NCBI GenBank assembly: GCA_031289875.1
Contig: JAITOO010000121.1
Location: 1 to 8,106 of the forward strand
Reading direction: 5' to 3'
Origin: Flavobacteriaceae bacterium
Lineage (GTDB): Bacteria; Bacteroidota; Bacteroidia; Flavobacteriales; Weeksellaceae
DNA length: 8,106 bases
Shown: positions 1 through 7,581 of the stretch, piece by piece
Layout of the letters: each line of letters opens with the position of its first letter
How positions within the stretch are numbered: position 1 is the stretch's first letter
The notes under the pieces: generated by a model
Database searches by the model: none
The model's input: the letters and a program-made list of their open reading frames with translations, nothing else
What the model was told of the DNA's origin: nothing
Position numbers and translations under genes: made by a program

Positions 1-2519
1 TCATTCCTTTTAAAAATCAGTCTTTTCAATCGAGAGATTAATGAATTGTCATAATCCTCGTCTTCCTCGAAATATCCGTATCCGTATCCGTATCCGTATC
101 CGTATCCGTATCCGTATCCGTATCCGTATCCGTATCCGTATCCGTATCCGTATCCGTTTTTCTGTGAAAATCCATTAAAAATGATGCCAATGTGGCTCAC
201 TTCCCCTGATTTGTAACGTTCGTTCACCCCGCGCAAAAGCTGTTTGTACGAATAATTGTGGCGCACAACGTACAGTCTTGCATCAGTAAATTTCATCAAA
301 TCGTAGGCATCAACCACCAGCCCAACAGGGGGCGAGTCGATTACGACGTAGTCGTACCTCTCTCTAAGTTTCTTAATCAGGGCTTCGTTTTCGTCGCTTA
401 TCAACAACTCGCCCGGATTCGGAGGAATTGGTCCCGCAGGAATGATGTCCAAATTTTCATATCTGGTTGAGCTGATGATTTCTTCCAGCGTATTAGAACC
501 TGCCAGATAGCCCGACAGCCCTTTCTTGTTGCTGATATTGAAATCATCAAAGATTCTCGGCTTGCGCAAGTCCATTCCGACCAAAACGGTTTTCTTTCCG
601 CTCAAAGCAATAACGGAAGCTATGTTAATGGAAACAAAGGTTTTGCCTTCTCCGCCGATGGAAGAGGTAACCAGAAATACTTTTCCTCCCTTGATGTTTT
701 TTTCGTTGAACAAGAAACGGAGATTGGTTCGTATGGCTCTAAAACTTTCTGATACACTGGACTTTGGACGTTCAAAAACCACGAGATTACTTTCGATTGT
801 TTTCTCTCCAACGGTGCCGATGATCGGAATTTTTGTAGCCACTTTTAAGTCTGATACAAGTTTAATTTTATTGTCCAGCAACTCCATGGAAAACAAGAGA
901 ATAAAGGGCAACATTAAAAAAGCCAGTATATAAATTATTCTGTTTTTCTGAATATTAGGCGAGATAGATCCTTGCCCGACGTTTTTTGCAGGGTCGATAA
1001 CGGTGATGTCGGGAACTACGGTAGCTTTCTGCATTTCGACATCGGAAAGTTTGGTCAGCAGGTTGTTGTAGATGGCATCGTTCAGCAAATATCCTCGCTG
1101 TGCATTGACAAACAACTGTTGCTTGGGCGGCAGTTCGATAATTTGATTTTCCAATTCTACAATCTGCCGGTCAATATTGTCAATCTGCCGGTAAACGTCT
1201 CCTGAATAATTGTTAAGAATGCCTGAAACTCTTGCTCTTGCTTCATTTATTTTGTAATCCAAAATCTTAATCGGCTCTGAATTAGGTCGGTACATGATTA
1301 AATTTTCTCTTTTTTCCTGTTCCAATTGTTTCAACGTTTGAACTGCCGAAGGAAAAGAGGAATCCGTAATTCCTGCATAAGAGTAATCTATTAAAGAATT
1401 TATGTTGCCGTAAATGGAACTTTTCAGACTTCTGAGAGCTTCCAGTTTTGGCTGAAAACCTGCTTTCTGTTCGTCCAACATCTGTATTTTGGTCATGAGG
1501 GAAGCGATGGTGTTGTCGGTTTTTGAAAAAACCTGTGTTTCCCGCTGCACTTTGTCCAAATTTGTCGAGGCGCTGTCCAATTTCCTTTTAGTCAGTACAA
1601 GTTGCTCCTTTATAAACTCTATGGTATTCAGGTTCACTAACTGCCTGTCTTGCATACGTTTTTCTATGAGCTGCTGCAACGCTTTATTTACGAAATTAAT
1701 AGTGCCATTCAAACTCAGCCCTTTTTTAGTAACAATCATCAGAGTTGGAAGTTCTTCGTCGAAACTGACCGTAAGAGAGGAAGCGCTTTCTGCAACTGCC
1801 TGATTGATGGAAATCAAATTAAAATAGAACTGAGTGATTTTAACATTGCCGAGATAATCACGATTCGGTATTATTCTGAATTTAAGATTATTAGTCTTTA
1901 TCCACGTGTTAATGCCTGTCGTTATTGTTTCTTTATAGGCATCGTTTTTTGCCATTATCTGCTCGGTAGAATAGTTGTAACAACTTTTGTTCAATTCTTT
2001 GGGAAATGTGAGTTGAAAGCGGTCTTTGCCAATAATCTCTACTTTGACTTCCGTACCCAGCGCCTGCCAACTTGCCGTATCAATTTCGATTCTATAGGGA
2101 ACATCCACATAATCAACCTTTGTGCTTTTGAAAGTTCCTTTCATGTAATACTTAACATAAAGTTCCAAAGAGTGCACAATACTCTCGTTAAGGCTTCTTG
2201 ATTGAAGCAGTTTTTTGTAATAAATTCCCTGCGTAGAATTGCCTCCGCCCCAATAAAAATTGATGGAATTGGCTGGCGATAAAACACTTGACGTACCTGT
2301 TGAAATACTTGTCGTCGCCGATGACTGGTAATATCTGTCCGAAAAACGATTGACCAAGAAAGCCACCATCCAGCCGATAATCAAAGCGATGATAAACCAA
2401 TACCAATTTCTGTACAGCCTGATTAAAAACCGTTCCACGCTGAAAAAACTGTTTTCAAGGACTTCCGCCCCAAAGCCTTTCTGCTGGTTTTGCTGTGTAT
2501 TTTGAGTTTGTGAATCCAT
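1..2519 (-). CDS. Wzc-like polysaccharide co-polymerase with fused tyrosine autokinase (3' end outside window)
   Basis: Inner-membrane regulator of polysaccharide chain length and export, with a bacterial tyrosine kinase (BY-kinase) in the same chain. I translated the frame from the ATG at 2519 and found no stop through codon 839, where the window ends; only the last few residues should be missing. Visible parts in order: a short Gln-rich N-terminus; membrane segment about 40-57; a long periplasmic region with coiled-coil stretches (about 295-345 and 440-475); a second membrane segment about 528-544; then the cytoplasmic kinase. The kinase shows the EX2RX2R oligomerisation motif (E591, R594, R597), Walker A SSIGGEGKT (619-627, K626), Walker A' VGMDLRKP (D650) and Walker B YVVIDSPP (D728). 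The tail has 14 Gly-Tyr pairs (789-816) followed by an acidic stretch and a basic end (817-839). It starts 8 bases after the Wza-like gene, so the two are probably cotranscribed. Cyclic autophosphorylation of tail tyrosines is known for the family; it is inferred here. Confidence 0.96.
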   Translation of the reverse strand, partial: MDSQTQNTQQNQQKGFGAEVLENSFFSVERFLIRLYRNWYWFIIALIIGWMVAFLVNRFSDRYYQSSATTSISTGTSSVLSPANSINFYWGGGNSTQGIYYKKLLQSRSLNESIVHSLELYVKYYMKGTFKSTKVDYVDVPYRIEIDTASWQALGTEVKVEIIGKDRFQLTFPKELNKSCYNYSTEQIMAKNDAYKETITTGINTWIKTNNLKFRIIPNRDYLGNVKITQFYFNLISINQAVAESASSLTVSFDEELPTLMIVTKKGLSLNGTINFVNKALQQLIEKRMQDRQLVNLNTIEFIKEQLVLTKRKLDSASTNLDKVQRETQVFSKTDNTIASLMTKIQMLDEQKAGFQPKLEALRSLKSSIYGNINSLIDYSYAGITDSSFPSAVQTLKQLEQEKRENLIMYRPNSEPIKILDYKINEARARVSGILNNYSGDVYRQIDNIDRQIVELENQIIELPPKQQLFVNAQRGYLLNDAIYNNLLTKLSDVEMQKATVVPDITVIDPAKNVGQGSISPNIQKNRIIYILAFLMLPFILLFSMELLDNKIKLVSDLKVATKIPIIGTVGEKTIESNLVVFERPKSSVSESFRAIRTNLRFLFNEKNIKGGKVFLVTSSIGGEGKTFVSINIASVIALSGKKTVLVGMDLRKPRIFDDFNISNKKGLSGYLAGSNTLEEIISSTRYENLDIIPAGPIPPNPGELLISDENEALIKKLRERYDYVVIDSPPVGLVVDAYDLMKFTDARLYVVRHNYSYKQLLRGVNERYKSGEVSHIGIIFNGFSQKNGYGYGYGYGYGYGYGYGYGYGYGYGYGYFEEDEDYDNSLISRLKRLIFKRN
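72..155 (-). repeat. In-frame hexanucleotide microsatellite encoding 14 Gly-Tyr pairs
   Basis: An uninterrupted tandem array of the coding-strand hexamer GGATAC. It gives 14 Gly codons, all GGA, and 14 Tyr codons, 13 TAC and a final TAT that closes the array. It encodes residues 789-816 of the Wzc-like kinase, the tyrosine-rich tail where this family autophosphorylates. The unit is six bases, so gain or loss of units adds or removes Gly-Tyr pairs and keeps the frame. The identical synonymous codons point to recent expansion by slippage rather than old selection on each residue. Confidence 0.97.
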
Positions 2520-2527
2520 TTTAATTT

Positions 2528-3364
2528 CTATAAACTTTTAAAGAAAAGATAGGTTGTGATTGCCGTCATCCCCACGGACAGGAACTGCAAAACATCGCCG
2601 AGAGCTGTTCCTCCCCCGACTCCTGTAACTTTTTCTCTTCTCGGATCAATGACAATTTGGTCGCCCGACTGCAAATAAAAATACGGCGAATTCATAATAT
2701 CTTCTTTAGTAATGTCCAGTGTGATAAATTTTTTTCCTTCGGGATATTCTCGAATTATTTTGATACGCTTTCGGTCTGCAAAGCGGGTCAAATCACCGGC
2801 TTTGGCTATGGCAGACAACAAATCCACCCGAACGTCCGATTCTGTTTTTTCTCCGGGCGAGTTGATCTCTCCCAGCATGATATAGCGTATGGAAGCCATA
2901 TTAATCCGCACTTCTGCCTTACCTTCGTTGTACAAAATGGAATCCAGCCGTGCTTGCACTATTTTGCGCACTTCTTCCAAAGTCAAACCGTACACATGAA
3001 ATTCTCCCAAACCGTAAATATTGATATTGCCTTCTGCACTTACCGCCAAGCCGTTGATTCTGTATAAATTCATGTTTGTACCTGCGCCTGAGCCACCTGC
3101 GCCTTTAAACTGACTGGTATTTTCTGTCCCCAAAAATCTGGAAGCATTTTCATCAGAAGTTATCAACGTCATTGCCAAAATATCGTCTTTCTTAATTCTG
3201 TACACTTCGTACGTTACGGGAATCAAACCATATTCGTTCAACTGCGTATTTTCGCTCGGCTGGACGTATTTCAAATCTCTCAATCCAATGCAGGAACTCA
3301 ATAAAAACGGACAAAAAAGCAACAAAAATATTTTCTTAAAATTCATCATACTAACATTAACCAT
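2528..3364 (-). CDS. Wza-like polysaccharide export outer-membrane lipoprotein
   Basis: Likely forms or contributes to the outer-membrane channel through which the polymer leaves the cell. From the longest start (278 residues) it has a basic and hydrophobic signal sequence ending in a lipobox, LSSC, with the lipidated Cys at 25. A polysaccharide-export domain follows (about 54-155, opening YRIKKDDIL), then an SLBB-type beta-grasp domain (about 158-240, with YIMLGEINSPGE and the closing LQSGDQIVI). The C-terminus is hydrophobic (about 256-275), in the place where Wza has its membrane-spanning helix. A Gly/Ser-rich loop (88-96) interrupts the first domain. It is shorter than E. coli Wza, as is usual in Bacteroidota. 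The start is uncertain: ATGs at 3364, 3349 and 3346 all keep the signal peptide, and a -7 promoter match immediately upstream of 3364 favours the two shorter ones. The Wzc-like gene follows after 8 bases, the classic export pair. Confidence 0.94.
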   Translation of the reverse strand: MVNVSMMNFKKIFLLLFCPFLLSSCIGLRDLKYVQPSENTQLNEYGLIPVTYEVYRIKKDDILAMTLITSDENASRFLGTENTSQFKGAGGSGAGTNMNLYRINGLAVSAEGNINIYGLGEFHVYGLTLEEVRKIVQARLDSILYNEGKAEVRINMASIRYIMLGEINSPGEKTESDVRVDLLSAIAKAGDLTRFADRKRIKIIREYPEGKKFITLDITKEDIMNSPYFYLQSGDQIVIDPRREKVTGVGGGTALGDVLQFLSVGMTAITTYLFFKSL

Positions 3365-3365
3365 G

Positions 3366-3373
3366 CAAAAATA
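3366..3373 (-). promoter_or_regulatory. Candidate Bacteroidota -7 promoter element before the wza-like gene
   Basis: The minus strand reads TATTTTTG, an exact fit to the Bacteroidota -7 consensus TAnnTTTG, in the only sizeable gap (85 bases) within the biosynthesis and export cluster. I see no good -33 TTTG at the usual 19-21 base spacing, and the region is AT-rich, so a chance match is possible. If used, transcription would begin near 3358-3360, downstream of the ATG at 3364, and the Wza-like protein would have to start at 3349 or 3346. Confidence 0.35.
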
Positions 3374-3449
3374 ACTATTTTTTATGGATTGACACTGTGA
3401 ATTTTCATTTTTAAATCTGCGTTTTCTATAAATACCCTTATTTTAAACA

Positions 3450-4565
3450 TCAAAATATCTTTTCCAAAACTTCATAAATCCTTTCCAAATCCTCATTTCG
3501 GAGGTTATCGCCTGACGGCAGACACAAGCCGTTTTCAAACAAATTCATATCCAAACTTTTATCTCCGAAAAATTCTACGGTTTTAAAAACAGGCTGCGCG
3601 TGCATCGGATTCCACAAAAACCGCGATTCAATATTTTCTTTTTCCAAGGCTTCTTTGATTTTTACATTCAGTGATTTTTCCGCGAAACAAAACGTACTTA
3701 GCCATCGGTTTGAAAAATCCTTTTCACCTTCTTTTTGCGTCCAAATTTCCGTTTTTTCTTCAAAAAATGACAAATATCGGTCAAAAATCTGCCTGCGTTT
3801 TTCTGTTTTTTCCTTCAATTTCCCGAACTGCGCCAGCCCGATTGCTGCTAAAATATTGCTCTGTGCAAAGTTATACCCGACTTCATTGTGCAGATAATAA
3901 TCAACCGGTTCTTTTGCCTGTACCGACAGTTTTTTGGCATGATTCAACGTTTCCTCATCGGGAAGAATGACTGCGCCGCCAGTGGAACAAGTAACTATTT
4001 TGTTGCCGTTGAAAGACATCACCCCTGCCCTGCCCCAGCTTCCCAACGGGATATTGTCGTGGTGCGACCCCAAAGTTTCCGCAGAATCTTCAATCAACAA
4101 AATTTCGTTTTCTTCGCAGATTTTGATAATCCGTTCCAAGCAGGCAGGCATTCCATAAATGTGCGCTAAAACCAGCGCTTTCGGGGCAATCCCTTTTTTT
4201 CGGAGCGATGAAACTGCTTCTTCCAAATAATCGGGAGAGAGATTCCACGTATCTTGCTCGCTTCCAACAAGAATGGGAATTGCTTTTTGGTACAAAACGG
4301 GAAAAACACTCGCCGCAAAGGTGAAATTGGAACACAAAACATAATCGCCTTCCTTAATTCCTAAAACTCTCAAAGCAAGATGAATAGCCGATGTTCCGCT
4401 GTTGGTCAGCAGTGTTTTCTTTTTGAAATATTCGGAAAGAACTGCCGTAAAATCATTGGTAAATGACCCGAAAGGGGAAATCCAGCCGCTTTCCATTGCG
4501 GAAACGACGTTGGAAATTTCTGTCCGGTCAATATTTGGCGGCGAGAGGTAAATTTTTGTTTTCAA
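3450..4565 (-). CDS. DegT/DnrJ/EryC1 family sugar aminotransferase (PglE/EpsN-like)
   Basis: PLP-dependent enzyme of 371 residues that probably transfers an amino group to the C4 keto position of a nucleotide-linked deoxysugar. Family landmarks are present: TNSGTSAIHLAL (54-65) for cofactor phosphate binding, the acidic residue of LLIEDSAE (156-163) that contacts the PLP ring nitrogen, and the Schiff-base lysine K189 in SFNGNKIVTCSTGG. The C-terminal part has SRFLWNPMHAQPVF (314-327) and GLCLPSGDNL (346-355), which resemble the PglE/EpsN branch acting on UDP-4-keto-6-deoxy-GlcNAc. The family is secure, the exact substrate is not. Its ATG overlaps the stop of the WecA-like gene by 4 bases (ATGA), which suggests translational coupling. 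No 4,6-dehydratase that would make its substrate is in the window, nor an acetyltransferase of the PglD type. Confidence 0.95.
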   Translation of the reverse strand: MKTKIYLSPPNIDRTEISNVVSAMESGWISPFGSFTNDFTAVLSEYFKKKTLLTNSGTSAIHLALRVLGIKEGDYVLCSNFTFAASVFPVLYQKAIPILVGSEQDTWNLSPDYLEEAVSSLRKKGIAPKALVLAHIYGMPACLERIIKICEENEILLIEDSAETLGSHHDNIPLGSWGRAGVMSFNGNKIVTCSTGGAVILPDEETLNHAKKLSVQAKEPVDYYLHNEVGYNFAQSNILAAIGLAQFGKLKEKTEKRRQIFDRYLSFFEEKTEIWTQKEGEKDFSNRWLSTFCFAEKSLNVKIKEALEKENIESRFLWNPMHAQPVFKTVEFFGDKSLDMNLFENGLCLPSGDNLRNEDLERIYEVLEKIF

Positions 4566-5698
4566 TTTTCTGTAATTTTATTTTTTTGCATCTGCCTTCG
4601 TCGATTAAACAAAAGCGGCAAGAATGAAATGATAAGACCTAAGGACAAGACAATCAACAATAAAAAATGTACGTCTATGTGCCTGAAAAAATAAGCAACC
4701 AAAATGACTATTCCGTTTTCTATGGTAAGAATAGCGCTGACCTGCATGTGTGTCAATCCTAAATTTAAATATCTGTGGTGCAGATGGTTTTTATCTGCCC
4801 TGAATGGCGAATGCCCTCTGTAAATCCGAATGACAGAGACACAAAGGGTATCAATAATCGGAATGATAAGTATGGCTACTATAACAGCGGGCGCCGCAGG
4901 CAGGTAATATGTCGGATGGTCGTAGGTATATTCCAACGAAAAGAGATTCAAAAACTTAACTGCCATAAAAGATAATAAAAATCCGATGATCATTGAGCCG
5001 GTATCTCCCATAAAAATTTTGTGCTGTTTGGCAAAATTAAACTGCAGAAACGCCAGCAAACTGCCGATAATGGTCAAAGCAAAAACTATCATCGGGTAAT
5101 TGGTTTCGCCCAACCGCCAGAAAGTGAACATGAAAGCCAAACTCGCTACAATGGCTATCCCTGAAGCCAGCCCGTCGATGCCGTCAATGAGGTTAAAAGC
5201 GTTTATGAGAAAAACAAAGACGAAAATGGTGAAGATGAGGCTAAACCAGTACGGCACGGCTTCAATTCCCAAAATTCCAAAAAAGTTATCAATTCTAACA
5301 TTAGAACCTACGGCAATCATCGCAGTTCCAATTACTTGAGCATAGAATTTTTTATCGGGCGCAACGACAAGAATGTCGTCCATCAAACCAATGAAAAACA
5401 GAATGATAATTGCTGCAAAGAGGAAAATGTACATTGAAAAGAGTTCGTAAGCGGCAATAGAAGCGGCGACGGTAATGCCATAAAAAATGGCAATTCCTCC
5501 CAAATTCGGTGTTTTTTTGAGGTGGGAACTTCGTTTTCCCGGCACAGCCATGAGTCGTTTTCTGTATGAAACGCGTATGATTTTTGGAATGGAAATAAGC
5601 GTCAAAAAGAATGATACAATTAAGCCAAAAGCGCATTTTAAGTAAAATGGGTCAATCCCCAATATGTTCTTAATATTTCTTATATCAAATCCGTTCAT
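4562..5698 (-). CDS. WecA/MraY-family undecaprenyl-phosphate sugar-1-phosphate transferase
   Basis: Multi-pass membrane enzyme of 378 residues that should transfer a HexNAc-1-phosphate, most likely GlcNAc-1-phosphate, from its UDP form to undecaprenyl phosphate and so start the repeat unit. All the family motifs are visible: the Asp pair in GLMDD (104-108), NAFNLIDGIDGLA (166-178) with its catalytic and metal-binding Asp residues, FMGDTGS (229-235), and the HLHHR cytoplasmic signature (305-309) typical of the WecA/TagO side of the family rather than MraY. About ten or eleven hydrophobic segments are present, and a short basic tail ends the chain. Its start overlaps the end of the glycosyltransferase gene by 14 bases and its stop overlaps the aminotransferase start by 4 bases. 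Sugar specificity cannot be read from the sequence; a shared role in other surface glycans is possible. Confidence 0.96.
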   Translation of the reverse strand: MNGFDIRNIKNILGIDPFYLKCAFGLIVSFFLTLISIPKIIRVSYRKRLMAVPGKRSSHLKKTPNLGGIAIFYGITVAASIAAYELFSMYIFLFAAIIILFFIGLMDDILVVAPDKKFYAQVIGTAMIAVGSNVRIDNFFGILGIEAVPYWFSLIFTIFVFVFLINAFNLIDGIDGLASGIAIVASLAFMFTFWRLGETNYPMIVFALTIIGSLLAFLQFNFAKQHKIFMGDTGSMIIGFLLSFMAVKFLNLFSLEYTYDHPTYYLPAAPAVIVAILIIPIIDTLCVSVIRIYRGHSPFRADKNHLHHRYLNLGLTHMQVSAILTIENGIVILVAYFFRHIDVHFLLLIVLSLGLIISFLPLLFNRRRQMQKNKITEN

Positions 5699-6440
5699 AT
5701 TTTTTTAATCCATTACATGCCCACTGAAAAGTGAAAAACAGAGATTTATGTAAAGGTAGTTTTAAAAATTTAAAATATACTGAAAATTGTGATTTTGCAA
5801 TTGAAAATTTGTTGCGCGAATAGGAGTTAGACCTTATTCGGTACACAGCAAGTGGTTTTTCTATTGCTCTCACATTTGGAATTTTTTTCAAAATGGTGAG
5901 CCATAAGGCGTAATCTTCTCGTTTTTCAATTTCGGGAATTAAAATTTTCCCAATTCGGGCAGTGTCGTAAATAGTAGTAAGCATCGGCATTGGACAGTTG
6001 TATAACAGTCTGTTATACTTGATGTTGTCTTCTGCCGTAAAGTCTTCCAACAAAGGCTGCAAATTTTCATCTACTCGTTTGTAGGACGTGTAAACCATTT
6101 CTTCCTTGTTTTCTTTGAGATAGGAAACGACGGTTTCTAAAAATTCAGGCAGCCAAAGGTCGTCGCTGTCAATGAATGTGAGGTATCTGCCTTGCGCCGC
6201 CTTGATTCCGTGATTTCTTGCTTTGGCAGCTCCCTGATTTTCTGTAAGTTTGATGAGTTTAATTCTTTCGTCTTTGATTTTTTTGATTACCTGCACGGAA
6301 TTGTCGGTACTGCAATCGTCCACGATAAGCCATTCCCAATCGGCACAAGTCTGGTTCAGCACAGATTGGATAGTTTCTCCGATGTATTTTTCGGAATTGT
6401 AACAAGCTGTAACTATGGAGACTGCGGGATTATTTTTCAT
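5685..6440 (-). CDS. Family 2 glycosyltransferase (TuaG-like)
   Basis: A 251-residue GT-A fold glycosyltransferase without membrane segments, likely acting on the cytoplasmic face of the inner membrane. It opens with VSIVTACYNSEKYIGETI (7-24), the nucleotide-binding start of GT2 enzymes. The first Asp pair is in LIVDDCSTD (38-46), the metal-binding DSDD is at 91-94, and the likely catalytic-base region is KREDYALW (173-180). The segment AVYRIRSNSYSRNK (198-211) matches the small TuaG-like subgroup found in teichuronic acid and capsule clusters. It would add one sugar to the lipid-linked acceptor made by the WecA-like enzyme encoded next. Donor and linkage are unknown. The gene overlaps both neighbours, by 11 bases upstream and 14 downstream, which supports one transcript with coupled translation. 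Confidence 0.95.
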   Translation of the reverse strand: MKNNPAVSIVTACYNSEKYIGETIQSVLNQTCADWEWLIVDDCSTDNSVQVIKKIKDERIKLIKLTENQGAAKARNHGIKAAQGRYLTFIDSDDLWLPEFLETVVSYLKENKEEMVYTSYKRVDENLQPLLEDFTAEDNIKYNRLLYNCPMPMLTTIYDTARIGKILIPEIEKREDYALWLTILKKIPNVRAIEKPLAVYRIRSNSYSRNKFSIAKSQFSVYFKFLKLPLHKSLFFTFQWACNGLKKYERI

Positions 6441-7440
6441 GTCTGATGAAAATTTCGGGATTGGCTAAAATAAATTGCCCCATCAACAAAGGTATGTACA
6501 ATCTTATTTCCCACAAAAGTCCTGCATATATGATGACAAAAATATAAGGTATGGAAAAAATGAGATAATTTATCAGGTTTCGTTTTTGTTGTGCGGTTTC
6601 TGTCATAGACAAGGAAAAATAGGTGAGAATCAGGTAAAAAAGAACGCCAAAGATGTTTTTAAATTCTGTAATGTTATGCAAAAAATAATTGCCTTCTATT
6701 ATTTTTATGTTGTCCATTTGTATAAACAATCTTATTCCAACATATGCCACCAGAAAACCAACCACGGGCAGCGAAAGATGTTTTATCAATTTGAGGAAAG
6801 TTTCCTTTTCAAAAATTTTGCTGATGGAGTCGTCCAAAATCAGGGCGGCATAAAACGACAAAGTCAATGCAGAAGATTCTCTGTTACAGGTAGAAATGAC
6901 TACAATACAGGTCAGAAGGATACTATTTAAAATTGAAAATCTTTTCTTCAATTTGAATATGAGATAAACAGAAAGAAAGAAAAGAAAAATAGACGTATCG
7001 TCAAACGGCGTTGTAACATACTGCGACAAGGCAATACTCATTATAAAAAAAAGATACAGTAATTCTGTATATTTCTTATTTTTATGTTCGCTTTTTCCAC
7101 AAAAGAAAAGTTTGTACAAAATCATACAGGCTAAAACATAAAACACTGTATTGTATAGAATTGTTAAAAAATAAAAATTAGTTCCCAATGTATTCATGGC
7201 GCTAAACAGACGATAATCCCGCAAAGACTCCATGTAGGGATTTACCCATACATAAATTCCATCCAGAATATCTCTTGATAAAAACCTGTAATTATACACC
7301 CCATGATAATACAGTTCAGGAAGCCTGTCTAAACCCGCGTGAGCCAAAGCATATTTAGATGTAAAACCAAAATAAACAATAAAAGAAAGCAGAGCAGGAA
7401 ATATTACTCCATAACAAATGAAATTAATTTTTTTCTTCAT
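6430..7440 (-). CDS. Multi-pass membrane protein of unknown family (possible polymerase or GT-C-like)
   Basis: I do not recognise this 336-residue protein by name. It is strongly hydrophobic with about nine membrane segments (roughly 8-25, 90-112, 127-141, 149-163, 171-184, 190-202, 221-240, 263-279, 290-327). Conserved-looking polar spots between them are YNYRFLSRDIL (49-59), TPFDD (144-148), CNRESS (185-190) and LWEIRLYIPLL (309-319). Charged residues at the membrane surface in such a layout recall GT-C glycosyltransferases and O-antigen-type polymerases, but no diagnostic motif proves either. It is the first gene of the cluster, follows a candidate promoter, and overlaps the glycosyltransferase gene by 11 bases. 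A role on lipid-linked sugars is inferred from context only. The ATG at 7440 begins a standard lysine-rich N-terminus before the first membrane helix; upstream sequence is A-rich with no Shine-Dalgarno motif, as usual in Bacteroidota. Confidence 0.88.
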   Translation of the reverse strand: MKKKINFICYGVIFPALLSFIVYFGFTSKYALAHAGLDRLPELYYHGVYNYRFLSRDILDGIYVWVNPYMESLRDYRLFSAMNTLGTNFYFLTILYNTVFYVLACMILYKLFFCGKSEHKNKKYTELLYLFFIMSIALSQYVTTPFDDTSIFLFFLSVYLIFKLKKRFSILNSILLTCIVVISTCNRESSALTLSFYAALILDDSISKIFEKETFLKLIKHLSLPVVGFLVAYVGIRLFIQMDNIKIIEGNYFLHNITEFKNIFGVLFYLILTYFSLSMTETAQQKRNLINYLIFSIPYIFVIIYAGLLWEIRLYIPLLMGQFILANPEIFIRHEK

Positions 7441-7496
7441 GTTAATTTTTAACTATACTTTTCTGTAATCCTTTGTGCAGAAAACATTTTATTTTG

Positions 7497-7504
7497 CAAA
7501 GATA
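7497..7504 (-). promoter_or_regulatory. Candidate Bacteroidota -7 promoter element for the polysaccharide gene cluster
   Basis: The minus strand reads TATCTTTG, an exact TAnnTTTG match, 56 bases upstream of the ATG of the first cluster gene. A transcript starting about 6 bases later would have a leader of roughly 50 bases. The -33 region at 19-21 base spacing is poor (reads near GTTA; a TTTTG lies closer than expected, at about 7515-7519). Position in the intergenic region supports it more than the motif alone. Confidence 0.4.
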
Positions 7505-7581
7505 TGAAAATATCACAAAACATTAACAGGCTACGCTGAAAATTCGCTGAATCGGACTGAAATTTCGGTAGATGATTTAAT

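Noticed and set aside
526..933. A 135-codon plus-strand frame, and other plus-strand frames at 1650-2201 and 2657-3067
   Set aside because: They lie opposite intact, motif-bearing minus-strand genes (the Wzc-like and Wza-like proteins), have no recognisable domains, and read as antisense translations of them.
1160..1192. A 12-base direct repeat (caatctgccggt) at 1160-1171 and 1181-1192
   Set aside because: It encodes two copies of a short Arg-Gln-Ile-containing stretch in the coiled coil of the Wzc-like protein. A chance or heptad-related repeat explains it; no mobile or regulatory role is suggested.
3371..3384. A/T-only inverted repeat overlapping the candidate promoter, considered as a terminator for the biosynthetic genes
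   Set aside because: The stem has no G-C pairs and the loop is only a few bases, so it would not make a stable intrinsic terminator.
7441..7453. Short inverted repeat (GTTAA, three bases, TTAAC) immediately before the start codon of the membrane protein gene
   Set aside because: Five A/T-rich base pairs with a three-base loop are too weak for a terminator or riboswitch stem, and common by chance in AT-rich DNA.
7505..7580. Near-repeats of GCTGAA around 7534-7563, considered as an attachment site or IS terminal repeat
   Set aside because: The copies are short and imperfect, the other IS end is outside the window, and no target-site duplication can be assigned.
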